The translations under genes and the position numbers were made by a program. From the NCBI GenBank assembly GCA_035547425.1, contig DASZUU010000014.1, positions 43,640 to 107,639 of the forward strand: DNA of 64,000 nt, read 5' to 3'. Of this stretch, positions 1-8,806 are shown piece by piece. The stretch's first letter is position 1; every line of letters starts with the position of its first letter. Below the pieces are notes generated by a model, which saw only the letters and a list, made by a program, of their open reading frames with translations, did not search any database and was not told the DNA's origin. The DNA is from Alloacidobacterium sp035547425 (GTDB lineage Bacteria > Acidobacteriota > Terriglobia > Terriglobales > Acidobacteriaceae).

Positions 1-316
1 GGCGAATCTCATTTTCCGCAAAGGATATCTCATGCTGGATGGCGTGGAATTGCTCGTTAGTCTTTACGCTGTTGGACTGATCACGGAACTTGGCGATTTT
101 CTGGTGCTGGTCCTTGATGTCGCCTTCCAGGCGGCGGCGCTTGGCATCTTCAGCCTGAATGGCTTTCTCTACTTGTTCGACCGCCTGAGTCTGCGCGCGC
201 AGCTTTTCCTCGATTGCCGCAAGGTGCCGGGGCAAGGCAGCAATGGATTGCTGAAGCTGTTTGATCTCAATGTCGGCCTGCTGCAGGCGAATAAGCTGTT
301 CCAGAGAAGCGTCCAT
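1..316 (-). CDS. Zinc-ribbon / coiled-coil protein (DUF164-like), N-terminal part, runs off the left edge
   Basis: Reading the minus strand from an ATG at 316 gives an open frame to the window edge, about 105 residues with no stop. It starts MDASLEQLIRLQQADIEIKQ and is dense in Gln, Glu, Lys and Leu in heptad-like spacing, so it should form a long helical hairpin. The segment NSVKTNEQFHAIQHEISFAE fits the helical N-terminal domain of the family that carries a C4 zinc ribbon at its C-terminus (DUF164, CT398-like). The zinc ribbon would lie outside the window. The cellular role is poorly defined; links to flagella, secretion or nucleic acids have been suggested. The family assignment rests on pattern recognition of the helical part only. 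Confidence 0.6.
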   Translation of the reverse strand, partial: MDASLEQLIRLQQADIEIKQLQQSIAALPRHLAAIEEKLRAQTQAVEQVEKAIQAEDAKRRRLEGDIKDQHQKIAKFRDQSNSVKTNEQFHAIQHEISFAENEIR

Positions 317-415
317 CGTATGAAAGTGCAGTCTAGCACGTGGACGGCATGAGATGCGGTAAGCTGAAGTTCACGAAAAGCACATTCAGGTTTATTTACA
401 AACTCAAGGATAGGA

Positions 416-1945
416 ATGTTGAGTCCGATCTCTCGCAGGAAGTTTCTTGCCGGCTCCTCCATGGCAGCGCTGGCATGGCTAGGCCGGCGTGCATGGGCAG
501 ATGCCGCTGCTATCACTACGCAACGGGTACGAAGTGGAATACTCCGAGGAGAAAGCGCGGATGGAGTACGCATTTTTCGAGGTGTGCCGTTTGCCGACCC
601 TCCGGTGCAGGCTCTGCGATTTCGTCCACCTGCAAAAGTAAAGCCGTGGACGGGCGAGCGCGATGCGACTCGCTTTGCTGCAGCAGCGATGCAGCCGGAT
701 GCTGTTCGCATCGCCAAGAGTGAAGACTGCCTTTATCTCAATGTGTGGGCGCCGGAAGGCAAAGGGCCGTTTCCGGTCTATGTTTGGATTCACGGTGGAG
801 GATTTACCAGCGGCAGTTCTTTTGATCCGCTGCAGGACGGGGCGAAGTTTGCCCGCGAAGGCATTGTCTGCGTCACGGTGGCGTATCGGCTGGGTGTTTT
901 CGGCTTTCTGGATTTTGGGCCGCTGCTCGGCAGCGAGTATGCGGGAGGCGCCAACCATGCGGTGCTCGATCTGATGGCGGCCTTGCAGTGGGTGCAGGAG
1001 AATATCGAGGCCTTTGGCGGCGACCCTTCGCGGGTGACGATCGGCGGCGAATCTGCCGGGGCAAAGCTGACGGACACGCTGATGGGCGTGCCGTCGGCCC
1101 AGCCGCTTTTTCATCAGATGATTTCCGAGAGCGGCGGCGCGGAGCGCATCTGGGCACGCGCGAATGCTGAAGCCGTCGCCGAGGGATTTGGCGAAGCGTG
1201 GAGCAAGCAGGCAGGCCGTAAAATCGGCGATTTGCTGACCGCCTCAGCGGCTGAAATTATCGATGCGCAAAGAAGCTTTACAAAGGAGTGGCCGCGGCAT
1301 TTTCCTCTGCGCCCGGAGATAGACGCGGCACTCATCCCGCAGCTTCCAGTGAAGACGATCAGCGAAGGATCGACGCGCGGGAAGCGGCTGTTGCTTGGAA
1401 CGAATCGCGATGAGAGCGCGCTTTTTCTCGGGCCGCATCCGGAAAAAGTTACGGCTGCAAACCTTGGGAACCTGTCGCTTGCGAGCTTCAATGAGGTGTT
1501 TGAAGCATACAGAAAAATCTACCCGCAGATGTCGCTCGAAGAGCTTCGTGTTCGGGCTGTGACTGCGGAAGAGTATTGGGTTCCTTCGATGCGCGTAGCT
1601 GACGCGCATGTGCGCGGCGGTGGAACCGCGTGGGTATACCGTTTGGATTTTGCAGAAACCAGCGGCCGCTTCGCCGGCGAAGCTTACCATTCCCTCGATG
1701 TGTGGCTGGCATGGAACAAGCCGCATACGGAAGTGGCAAATGCTGAGGCCGAAGGCGTGATGGCCAGGCAGATGTTTCTGGCGTGGACGGCATTTATCAA
1801 GGGCGAAACGCCTGCGGCTCCGGGTCTTCCTTCATGGCCGGAATATCGGCTTGCAACGCGCCCGACCATGATTCTGGACACGCGGAGCCGCATCGAGCAG
1901 CAGCCGCAGGAAGCAGAGCTGCGGCTGTGGGATGGCGTTCTGTAG
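416..1945 (+). CDS. Type-B carboxylesterase (alpha/beta hydrolase) with Tat signal
   Basis: A 509-residue secreted esterase expected to hydrolyse carboxylic esters in the periplasm or outside the cell. The N-terminus has a twin-arginine motif (SRRKFLAG) followed by a hydrophobic stretch and an Ala-rich cleavage region near residue 30. The oxyanion loop HGGGF is at 126-130. The nucleophile elbow GESAG puts Ser213 as the nucleophile. A Glu in the GTNRDESALFL segment and a His in EAYHSLDVW near residue 420 complete the expected Ser-Glu-His triad. Length is normal for the family. AAGGATAGGA lies just before the ATG and supports this start. The gene ends seven bases before the convergent GH125 gene. 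Substrate cannot be read from sequence. Confidence 0.9.
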   Translation: MLSPISRRKFLAGSSMAALAWLGRRAWADAAAITTQRVRSGILRGESADGVRIFRGVPFADPPVQALRFRPPAKVKPWTGERDATRFAAAAMQPDAVRIAKSEDCLYLNVWAPEGKGPFPVYVWIHGGGFTSGSSFDPLQDGAKFAREGIVCVTVAYRLGVFGFLDFGPLLGSEYAGGANHAVLDLMAALQWVQENIEAFGGDPSRVTIGGESAGAKLTDTLMGVPSAQPLFHQMISESGGAERIWARANAEAVAEGFGEAWSKQAGRKIGDLLTASAAEIIDAQRSFTKEWPRHFPLRPEIDAALIPQLPVKTISEGSTRGKRLLLGTNRDESALFLGPHPEKVTAANLGNLSLASFNEVFEAYRKIYPQMSLEELRVRAVTAEEYWVPSMRVADAHVRGGGTAWVYRLDFAETSGRFAGEAYHSLDVWLAWNKPHTEVANAEAEGVMARQMFLAWTAFIKGETPAAPGLPSWPEYRLATRPTMILDTRSRIEQQPQEAELRLWDGVL

Positions 1946-1951
1946 CGATTC

Positions 1952-3379
1952 CTAACGGAGCAGCGCCGGCTTTTTCTCGGCCAGCGTGGCGATCCATTCG
2001 CCGAAGAGGGTGTTGGCCCAGGCAAACCATGAGCGCGTGAACTTCTTCGGATCGTCTTTGAAATAGCTTTCGTGAATGAAGCCGCTGCCCGCGGAAGATG
2101 CCTTCACCATGGTCAGGGCGCGGCTGATCTCCGCGTCGGATTGACTGGTGAGCGCATAGATGATCTGGGCCATGGGCCAGATCATGTTCTTGCCTTCGTG
2201 GGGGCCGCCGATTCCCTCGCCCGCCGTTCCACGGAAGAACCATGGATTCTTTTCGCTCCATACGAATTTCCGCGTGCGCTCATACAGCGCTGCGTCGGGG
2301 GAGCTGGAAATATACGGCAGGCCGAGAAGGCTGGGCACATTGGCGTCGTCCATCAGCAACCGGCTGCCGAAGCCGTCGACTTCATAGGCCCAGATGCTGC
2401 CCTCCGGCGTCTGCGCAATGGCATGCTGACGCAATGCAGCTTCGACTTCTGTGGCCAGCGTGTGCGCTCGGTTTGCCAATGCCGTGTCGTGCAATATGGC
2501 GTTGGCCATCTCGGCAAGCTGGCGCAGCGATGTGACGGCAAAAAGATTGGAGGGCACAAGGAACGGAAAGATGCATGCATCATCCGAGGGACGAAAGCCG
2601 GAAGCGATCAGCCCCACAGGATTCACCGGATTGCCGTAGCCATCGGCGGGCAGCGTTTCTGTCGAGATGGGAGAATCGCGCTGAAAACGATACGGGCCTT
2701 CGCCATGCTTGCGCTGCTGCGCGATCATTGTCTCAACGGCGAGAGTCATGGCCTGCTGCCAGCGCGCATCGAAGGGTTTGGTGTCGCCGGTGTGCTTCCA
2801 ATAGCCATGGGCCAGGCGCATGGGGTAACAGAGCGAATCCAGTTCCCACTTGCGCTCGCCGACGCCCTGCTTCATCTCCGTTTTGTCTTTACGGCTGCCT
2901 TCGAGCGGTGGAGCGCTGAGGTCGGCCATGAAGGCGTTGGCGTAAGGATCGATGAGGATGCAGCGGGCCTGACGGTGGATGACGCCTTCAAGCAGAGAGC
3001 GCAGCGCTTCGTCCTTTGCTGCAAGAGGCAAGTAGGGCCATACCTGCGCGGAGGAGTCGCGGAGCCACATGGCGGCAATATCGCCGGTGATGACGGCGGT
3101 ATCCGGCTTGCCTTCGAATTGGGCCGGCTCCACGGTCGTGTCGAGCGTATTGGGATAGCAGTTGGCAAACATGGCTGCCAGCACCGGATCGCCGATTCGC
3201 GATTGCGTTTGCCGGATAAATGCCTCGACAGCGTCGCTGCGAAAACGGCGGTCTGCGACCGGAGGCCGCTTCGATTCATACGTATCTTCGCCAAATGCTT
3301 CGGCGCTGAATGGCAATACTGAAAGAAGGCCTGCTCCTGCTGCCGATTTCAATACAGTGCGCCGTGTCCATGTGTGCAT
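1952..3379 (-). CDS. Glycoside hydrolase family 125 (exo-alpha-1,6-mannosidase), Tat-exported
   Basis: 475 residues matching GH125 (formerly DUF1237), metal-independent exo-alpha-mannosidases acting on alpha-1,6-mannosides. Recognisable blocks include AMWLRDSSAQVWPYLPL, ERKWELDSLCYP (probably holding the acid Asp), FRPSDDACIFPFLVPSN and GIGGPHEGKNMIWPMAQ (probably holding the base Glu). The frame is open further upstream to 3496, but I chose the ATG at 3379. It is preceded by AAGGGAG at good distance and opens a Tat signal (TRRTVLK followed by a hydrophobic segment). It is divergent from the DPP-IV-like gene, with a roughly 165-base shared upstream region. It is the only mannan-directed enzyme here, so the pathway context is open. 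Confidence 0.88.
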   Translation of the reverse strand: MHTWTRRTVLKSAAGAGLLSVLPFSAEAFGEDTYESKRPPVADRRFRSDAVEAFIRQTQSRIGDPVLAAMFANCYPNTLDTTVEPAQFEGKPDTAVITGDIAAMWLRDSSAQVWPYLPLAAKDEALRSLLEGVIHRQARCILIDPYANAFMADLSAPPLEGSRKDKTEMKQGVGERKWELDSLCYPMRLAHGYWKHTGDTKPFDARWQQAMTLAVETMIAQQRKHGEGPYRFQRDSPISTETLPADGYGNPVNPVGLIASGFRPSDDACIFPFLVPSNLFAVTSLRQLAEMANAILHDTALANRAHTLATEVEAALRQHAIAQTPEGSIWAYEVDGFGSRLLMDDANVPSLLGLPYISSSPDAALYERTRKFVWSEKNPWFFRGTAGEGIGGPHEGKNMIWPMAQIIYALTSQSDAEISRALTMVKASSAGSGFIHESYFKDDPKKFTRSWFAWANTLFGEWIATLAEKKPALLR

Positions 3380-3544
3380 GCAAACTCCCTTGATGTGATG
3401 GTCGTACTGTTTCATGGTAAATGCGGAACGATGCACGATTCGCCAAACGATTGAGCAGAACGCGAGCGCAGGCTCTAAAATAAATCTTCGCCGCACTTCG
3501 AATTTTCCCGAGCGGCGTGAGCCTATTTTTTTCGGGGGTTTGGC

Positions 3545-5749
3545 GTGCGTCGTCTGTTTGCCTGTGTCTCAGCTTTTCTGTTGGCTTCCACTTTTTCTCT
3601 TCATGCGCAAAAACAATGGACTGTGGCCGATATTTTCGGCAAAGGCGGCCTTACCGGCCATCCACCCGGCGAAATGACCTGGGCGCCGGATGGAAGCCGG
3701 GCTATCTATATTGGCGATCATGGCGACCTGATGCAGTTGAATGCTGCGACGGCCCAATCTACAAAGTTGCTGGGCCATGAGAAGCTCGCGTCGATCATGA
3801 ATGCGCAACTGACCGAAAAAGATCGCGATCATCGAGCGCGTTACAGCGAGCCGGACTACATCTGGGCGCCTGATTCGAAGCATCTGCTCTTCGATACGAA
3901 CGGCACGCTATGGATCTATGACCTGAGCGGCGGCACGGGAACCGAGGTCGGCCACACGGGACAGGGGAGCGGCGATGACCCTAAATTTTCGCCGAATGGC
4001 AAATTTATTTCCTATATTCACGATCACAACTTGTACGTGGGCCAGCCTTCAGCACCGGCAACGGCGGTGACGAATACCCATGAGCCGACGCTGCTGAATG
4101 GTGAAGTCGATTGGGTCTATCTGGAAGAGCTGGACGTGCGGAGTAACTACTTCTGGTCGCCTGATTCAAAGCAGCTTGCTTACCTGCAGATGAATGAAGC
4201 GGCAGTGCCGCAGTATCCGATTGTGGATTGGATTCCGACACACGCCGGCATCGATGAACAACGGTATCCGCAGCCGGGAGATGCAAATCCAGGGGTGCGC
4301 GTTGGAGTCGTAAACGCCAACGGCGGCAAGACGACATGGTTGAAGATTCCGCAGGAAGAAGGCAACGACTACATTCCGCGCTTCGGCTGGGCCAATCCGC
4401 ATGTGGTTTGGGTGGAAGTGCTGACGCGCGATCACAAACATCTGAACCTGTATTTTGCCGATGCGCATACAGGGGAAGCGAAGCTGGCGCTGGCGCAGAA
4501 TGACGATAAATTCTTCGACGAAGCGTATGACGTGCACTTCTTCGCTCCGGGCGAATTTCTGATCACCAGCTGGCGCGACGGCCATACGCATATTTACTAC
4601 TACAAGTACAACGCAGACAATCCGCTCGATAGCCCAGCGCAGCCGGTGCGACAACTGGAAGACGGCGATTATGAAGTTGCATCGATCAAATCCGTCGATG
4701 CAAACACGCATACTGTCTACTATCTTTCCAATGAAGGCGATCCGCGGCAGCAGCAGATATGGTCGGTGAAACTCGACGGAACCGGAAAACAGCGCATCTC
4801 GAAAACAGACGGTTTTCATGATCCGAACTTTGCTGAAGGCACGGCGAATTACATCGATCGCTATTCCGACCAGGCAACGCCGCCGGCCCTCAATCTCTGC
4901 CATGGCGGCACGCAATGTCGGGAGATATGGCATGGCGAGCTGCCGAAGGAATATGCGTTTACGCGTCCGGAGATGCTGGAGCTGAAGGCTGCCGACGGCA
5001 AGACTACGCTCTATGCCTCCTTGTTGCTGCCTCCCGGCGTTACGTCACCGGCAAGCGTTCCGCTCATCAACAATCCATATGGCGGCCCTCACGCCCAAAC
5101 GGTGCGCGATTCGTGGGGCGGGTCGAGCTACTATTTCGACCTGCTGCTGGCGCAGCATGGATTCGCTGTTCTCCATGTGGACAATCGCGGAATGGGCGCG
5201 CGCGGACGCGACTTTGAGCAAGCGGCGTATCGCAACTTTGGGCCGGTGCAATTGAGCGATCAGCTGGCGGCCATCGACCAGGTATTAGAAAAATATCCGC
5301 AGCTTGATAAGAACCGTCTGGGATGGTGGGGATGGAGCTGGGGCGGCACATTTACGCTAAATGCCCTTTCCCATTCCGATCGTTTTCGCGCCGGAGTTTC
5401 CGTTGCGCCGGTGACGGATTTCAGGAACTACGACTCGATCTACACGGAGCGCTATCTCGGCCTGCCTGCGGAAAACGGTGATGCCTATCGCGCTGCATCC
5501 GTGCAGGAAACAGCGAAGAATCTGAAGGGACACTTGCTGCTGGTGCATGGAACCGGCGATGACAACGTGCACTTTTCCAATTCCATTCAATACATTCAGA
5601 AGCTGATTGACGCGAAGATTGCTTATGATTTCCAACCGTATCCGCGCAAAACACATTCGATTGCCGGACCGGTTGCCCATACGCATCTCTTTGAGCGCAT
5701 TCTGTGGCATTTCGAGACGTATTTGAAACCTGCAGGAGCAGCGCAGTGA
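3545..5749 (+). CDS. Secreted dipeptidyl peptidase IV-like serine peptidase (S9B)
   Basis: 734 residues beginning with a GTG codon and a clear Sec signal peptide ending HAQKQ. The N-terminal two thirds forms the S9 beta-propeller with repeated WSPDSK/WAPDSK blades. The DW-Y-EE segment (DWVYLEELDVRSNYFWSPD) supplies the paired acidic residues that bind the substrate amino terminus in DPP-IV. The C-terminal hydrolase domain has GWWGWSWGG (Ser598), GTGDDNVHF (Asp672 or Asp673) and KTHSI (His704). It should remove Xaa-Pro or Xaa-Ala dipeptides from peptides in the periplasm. CGGGGGT precedes the start. The stop codon overlaps the start of the next gene, so the two are probably translated together. 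Confidence 0.93.
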   Translation: MRRLFACVSAFLLASTFSLHAQKQWTVADIFGKGGLTGHPPGEMTWAPDGSRAIYIGDHGDLMQLNAATAQSTKLLGHEKLASIMNAQLTEKDRDHRARYSEPDYIWAPDSKHLLFDTNGTLWIYDLSGGTGTEVGHTGQGSGDDPKFSPNGKFISYIHDHNLYVGQPSAPATAVTNTHEPTLLNGEVDWVYLEELDVRSNYFWSPDSKQLAYLQMNEAAVPQYPIVDWIPTHAGIDEQRYPQPGDANPGVRVGVVNANGGKTTWLKIPQEEGNDYIPRFGWANPHVVWVEVLTRDHKHLNLYFADAHTGEAKLALAQNDDKFFDEAYDVHFFAPGEFLITSWRDGHTHIYYYKYNADNPLDSPAQPVRQLEDGDYEVASIKSVDANTHTVYYLSNEGDPRQQQIWSVKLDGTGKQRISKTDGFHDPNFAEGTANYIDRYSDQATPPALNLCHGGTQCREIWHGELPKEYAFTRPEMLELKAADGKTTLYASLLLPPGVTSPASVPLINNPYGGPHAQTVRDSWGGSSYYFDLLLAQHGFAVLHVDNRGMGARGRDFEQAAYRNFGPVQLSDQLAAIDQVLEKYPQLDKNRLGWWGWSWGGTFTLNALSHSDRFRAGVSVAPVTDFRNYDSIYTERYLGLPAENGDAYRAASVQETAKNLKGHLLLVHGTGDDNVHFSNSIQYIQKLIDAKIAYDFQPYPRKTHSIAGPVAHTHLFERILWHFETYLKPAGAAQ

Positions 5750-6636
5750 GCCACCCGGCAGAACGAATCGATTCCAATGAGCTCGTTCGCGGACGCACTG
5801 CTTTAGGCGATTTTGAACTGACGATTCTGAGCGACGGCTTTTACTTCCTGGACGGCGGCGCCATGTTTGGCGTCGTCCCGAAACCGATGTGGGAGAAGCG
5901 CGCGCCTGCGGATGAGCAAAACCGCATTCTGCTGGGGCTGAATACAATTGTCGTCCGAACCGGCAAGCATACGGTTGTAATCGAAACCGGTATCGGCAAC
6001 AAGCTTAGTGACAAATTGAAGGCGATTTTCGCAGCGAAAGAACAGCTTCCGCTCGCTTTTTCCGCTGCGGGAATTAAGCCGGAAGAAGTCGATATTGTCA
6101 TCAATTCGCATCTGCATTTTGACCATTGCGGGTGGAATACGACGCGCACCCCGGAAGGCCGCATTGTTCCGACATTTCCGAATGCGCGCTATTTTGCGCA
6201 TCGCGGAGAGGTCGAACACGGGCATCTTCAACTGGAACGGGATGCTGTGAGCTACATCAGTGACAACTACGACCCTTTAATCGCAACCGGGCAGATGACG
6301 CTGCTGGATGTGAAGCGCGGTGAAACGCAGGAGATCGTTCCGGGCATTTCTGTGGAGGCTTTTCCCGGCCATACGTCGCAACTGATGGCGGTGCATGTCG
6401 ATTCAGGCGGCAAGCGGGCTTGCTATATCTCCGACCTGATTCCGACGAGCGCGCATCTCGATATTACGTGGGTGATGGGCTATGATCTCGATCCGCTGAC
6501 GTGCATTGAAGAGCGAAAGCGCTTTTATTCCCGTGCGATTCCAGAAGAGTGGCTCGTGCTGTTTACGCACGATCACCACTCTCCATTCGGCTATGTCGGG
6601 CTCAACGAAAAAGGCAAACCGATATTGCGCAAGTAG
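5746..6636 (+). CDS. Metallo-beta-lactamase-fold hydrolase, coupled to the peptidase gene
   Basis: A soluble MBL-fold enzyme of 296 residues. The zinc motif is HLHFDHCG, followed by a further His in AFPGHTSQLM, Asp in ACYISDLIPT and His in LFTHDHHSPFGY, which is the normal two-metal ligand set. It most resembles the lactonase/glyoxalase-like MBL proteins of 280-310 residues; the substrate is unknown. The frame extends upstream to 5704, but the likely start is the GTG at 5746. It overlaps the preceding stop as GTGA and has AGGAG eight bases upstream. No signal peptide is visible, so it is probably cytoplasmic although its partner is exported. Confidence 0.85.
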   Translation: MSHPAERIDSNELVRGRTALGDFELTILSDGFYFLDGGAMFGVVPKPMWEKRAPADEQNRILLGLNTIVVRTGKHTVVIETGIGNKLSDKLKAIFAAKEQLPLAFSAAGIKPEEVDIVINSHLHFDHCGWNTTRTPEGRIVPTFPNARYFAHRGEVEHGHLQLERDAVSYISDNYDPLIATGQMTLLDVKRGETQEIVPGISVEAFPGHTSQLMAVHVDSGGKRACYISDLIPTSAHLDITWVMGYDLDPLTCIEERKRFYSRAIPEEWLVLFTHDHHSPFGYVGLNEKGKPILRK

Positions 6637-6639
6637 CGT

Positions 6640-8217
6640 TTACGTAGCGAAGCTGCTGCTTGTGCTTGTGAGCGCCGTGAGAATCGAGCTTCCATTCGGG
6701 GAGCCCAGCCCGGTGCAGGCATCCCATCCCGGCCCCGCAGAATAGTCGCCGTTGTTTCCCGATGTGATGTCGTTGAATGCGCCGGCATTCTGATAAAACA
6801 GCGGATTCACAAAGCCCGCAGTGGCTGCACCCTGAGAAACGAGCTGTTGATTCACCAGCGCAATTAACCCGGCATAGAGGGGAGCAACCGCGCTGGTTCC
6901 GCCCACAACTTCCTGTTGACCATCCACGATGACGTTGTAGCCGCTCTCGGGAGATGCATCGCCGGCAACATCCGGAACACCGCGGCCTGAGCTATTGGCT
7001 GGAAGCGCGCCGGTCTGCCACGAAGGCACAGCGAAGGTCGTGCTGAATCCGCCACCGGTAGCGCCACCGCCTTCCGATTGATCGTCCCATACGACTTCCT
7101 GATATATTTGCGTGCCGCTGGCAAACAACTCTGTTCCGCCGCAGGCAAGCACATGCGGGCTGGAGGCGGGAAAATCTACAGTCGTGCCATTGGTGCCATC
7201 GCTCGAGCCGCTGTCGCCGGAAGCAACGGTGATCGTCACGCCAAGCGCCGCGGCAGACTGGCAAGCATTATCGAGGGCGGTCATGGAAGATTGCGACCAG
7301 CTTGTTTCCGGGCCGCCCCAGCTGATGGAAAGCACGGACGGCTTGTTGGTTGTATCGTGCACGGCGGTCGTGATGGCATCAATAAATCCCTGATCGCTAT
7401 TCGGCGCAAAGTACACAGCAATGTTGGCGCCGTTTGCGACTGCGCCCGCCACCTGGATATCGAGCTCCACCTCGCCATCGGCGCCATTCGGGTCTCCGGG
7501 CGAGTTTGTGCCGCCGTCCACACCGACTGCTACGACGTTCGGCGTGTTCAGGCTTAACCCCTGAAAATAGCTGTCGAGGTCGCTCTGGGTGTAGCCTCCG
7601 CCCAATTCAAGAATTGCGATAGTCTGGCCGCTTCCATTGAGATTGGCAGGGAAGTTATAAAGCTGTGCTACCTGGACGGCTGAAAAGGGCTGGGCTGAGG
7701 GCTGTTGCGGTTTTTTCTTCTTCCTGTCAGGCTCCGCGTCGCGCCGGCGAAAATGCGGCACCGCTATCGGACGCGAATCGAGGCCGAGCACTGCTTCAAT
7801 CGGTTCGGCGTGCTCTTCCGGAAGAGAGATTTTTCCGGTAAAACAATGAAACCGCTTTTTATGGCGGGTGTCCTCATAACTGTTCAGTTGCACGCCGAAG
7901 GCATTTTCCATGGCATTGGCTGTGCCTTTCAGCACAATGGTTCGCCGGGGAAGGCTGGATGCCTGCTCGTCGACGGTGAGGCCATGCTGCCTGGCAAAAG
8001 CTCGTATGCGATCAAAATCCGCCGGGTCGGCGGCATATTGCTGGTTAAATTCTTCATGCGAAACGCGCCGCCCTTTCAGGGCGCTAAGATTTAACGGATT
8101 TTTACGGCGCACGATGACGGAAACACTGATTTCCTGCTGCGGCGATGTGCGTCCCAGTTGAGTGGCATTGGCGGGCGCCCGGCGCTCGCTTTTTTCCAGA
8201 GTGATACGGGGTGCCAT
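6640..8217 (-). CDS. S53 sedolisin-type peptidase with pro-domain (kumamolisin-like)
   Basis: 525 residues of the acid-active serine-carboxyl peptidase family. Residues about 25-170 form the activation pro-domain, ending in a basic linker (DRKKKK) where autoprocessing is likely. The mature domain shows the Glu/Asp pair E249-x3-D253 in DGEVELDIQVAG, the oxyanion Asp335 in ASGDSGSSDG and the nucleophile Ser442 in GGTSAVAPLYAGL. A C-terminal Asp- and Gly-rich stretch (DITSGNNGDYSAGPGWDACTG, 483-503) fits the calcium site. No classical signal peptide is seen, which is also true of kumamolisin itself. Such enzymes digest proteins at low pH. It is convergent with the MBL gene, leaving only three bases between them. 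Confidence 0.93.
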   Translation of the reverse strand: MAPRITLEKSERRAPANATQLGRTSPQQEISVSVIVRRKNPLNLSALKGRRVSHEEFNQQYAADPADFDRIRAFARQHGLTVDEQASSLPRRTIVLKGTANAMENAFGVQLNSYEDTRHKKRFHCFTGKISLPEEHAEPIEAVLGLDSRPIAVPHFRRRDAEPDRKKKKPQQPSAQPFSAVQVAQLYNFPANLNGSGQTIAILELGGGYTQSDLDSYFQGLSLNTPNVVAVGVDGGTNSPGDPNGADGEVELDIQVAGAVANGANIAVYFAPNSDQGFIDAITTAVHDTTNKPSVLSISWGGPETSWSQSSMTALDNACQSAAALGVTITVASGDSGSSDGTNGTTVDFPASSPHVLACGGTELFASGTQIYQEVVWDDQSEGGGATGGGFSTTFAVPSWQTGALPANSSGRGVPDVAGDASPESGYNVIVDGQQEVVGGTSAVAPLYAGLIALVNQQLVSQGAATAGFVNPLFYQNAGAFNDITSGNNGDYSAGPGWDACTGLGSPNGSSILTALTSTSSSFAT

Positions 8218-8324
8218 AGATCACCTCAATCGTAAGATAAAGCTGTTACCAGGATTCTGCGGCAGTGGATAACATACTACTACCGGATGAATAGTGTGTA
8301 GCAAACAACAGCCGTTGCGGTCTT

Positions 8325-8606
8325 TCACGCGGCTTTCGACTCTTTTTCGCGCGCCTTCTGTACCCGGATGGAAAGAAGCTCTTTTGCTTTCCTGAGTCGC
8401 GTTTTATCTGCCGCGCTCAAGTTTTTTCCCGCGCGATTCACGAAATAAGTAAGCATTCTCATTCCGGAGCCCGGGCCTTTGGGCGATACCTTTTTAGACG
8501 CTAACGTGCGGGCAATTGTCTCCGGGCTCTTCTTAAAAAGCCCTTCGGGCGGATGCGTGGAATCGGTTTTTACTTTGCGCACCCACTTTTTCGGTGAAGC
8601 AGCCAT
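8325..8606 (-). CDS. DUF3175 family small basic protein
   Basis: 93 residues starting MAASPKKWVRKVKTDSTHPP and rich in Lys and Arg. The central block GLFKKSPETIARTLASKKVS followed by PKGPGSGMRMLTYFVNRAGK is the signature of DUF3175, a family of unknown function found in many soil bacteria. The frame is open upstream to 8726, but the ATG at 8606 has a strong GGAGGAG eight to nine bases ahead and matches where family members begin. The high positive charge suggests nucleic-acid binding, but this is inference. About 200 bases upstream separate it from the divergent membrane-protein gene. Confidence 0.85.
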   Translation of the reverse strand: MAASPKKWVRKVKTDSTHPPEGLFKKSPETIARTLASKKVSPKGPGSGMRMLTYFVNRAGKNLSAADKTRLRKAKELLSIRVQKAREKESKAA

Positions 8607-8806
8607 AAACGCGTCTCCTCCAGGCTCTCTTAAAGAGAGATGCACGTTTGTTGTGCTTTGTCGCGTAAGGAGATCCCGGAGTTTTCGATTTTGCCGATTA
8701 GAATTTCGCGTTATGATCTGGAACACTCCCCTTTGCTCCCTTTTTCCGTAACACTCTGCATCGGTTTGTCCCTATAGGTTGCGAAAGTCTGCGCGGAGAT
8801 GCGTCT

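Noticed and set aside
2072..3322. 416-residue open frame on the plus strand
   Set aside because: It lies wholly opposite the GH125 gene, has no family signature and shows the Arg/His/Gly-rich composition typical of antisense shadows in GC-rich coding DNA.
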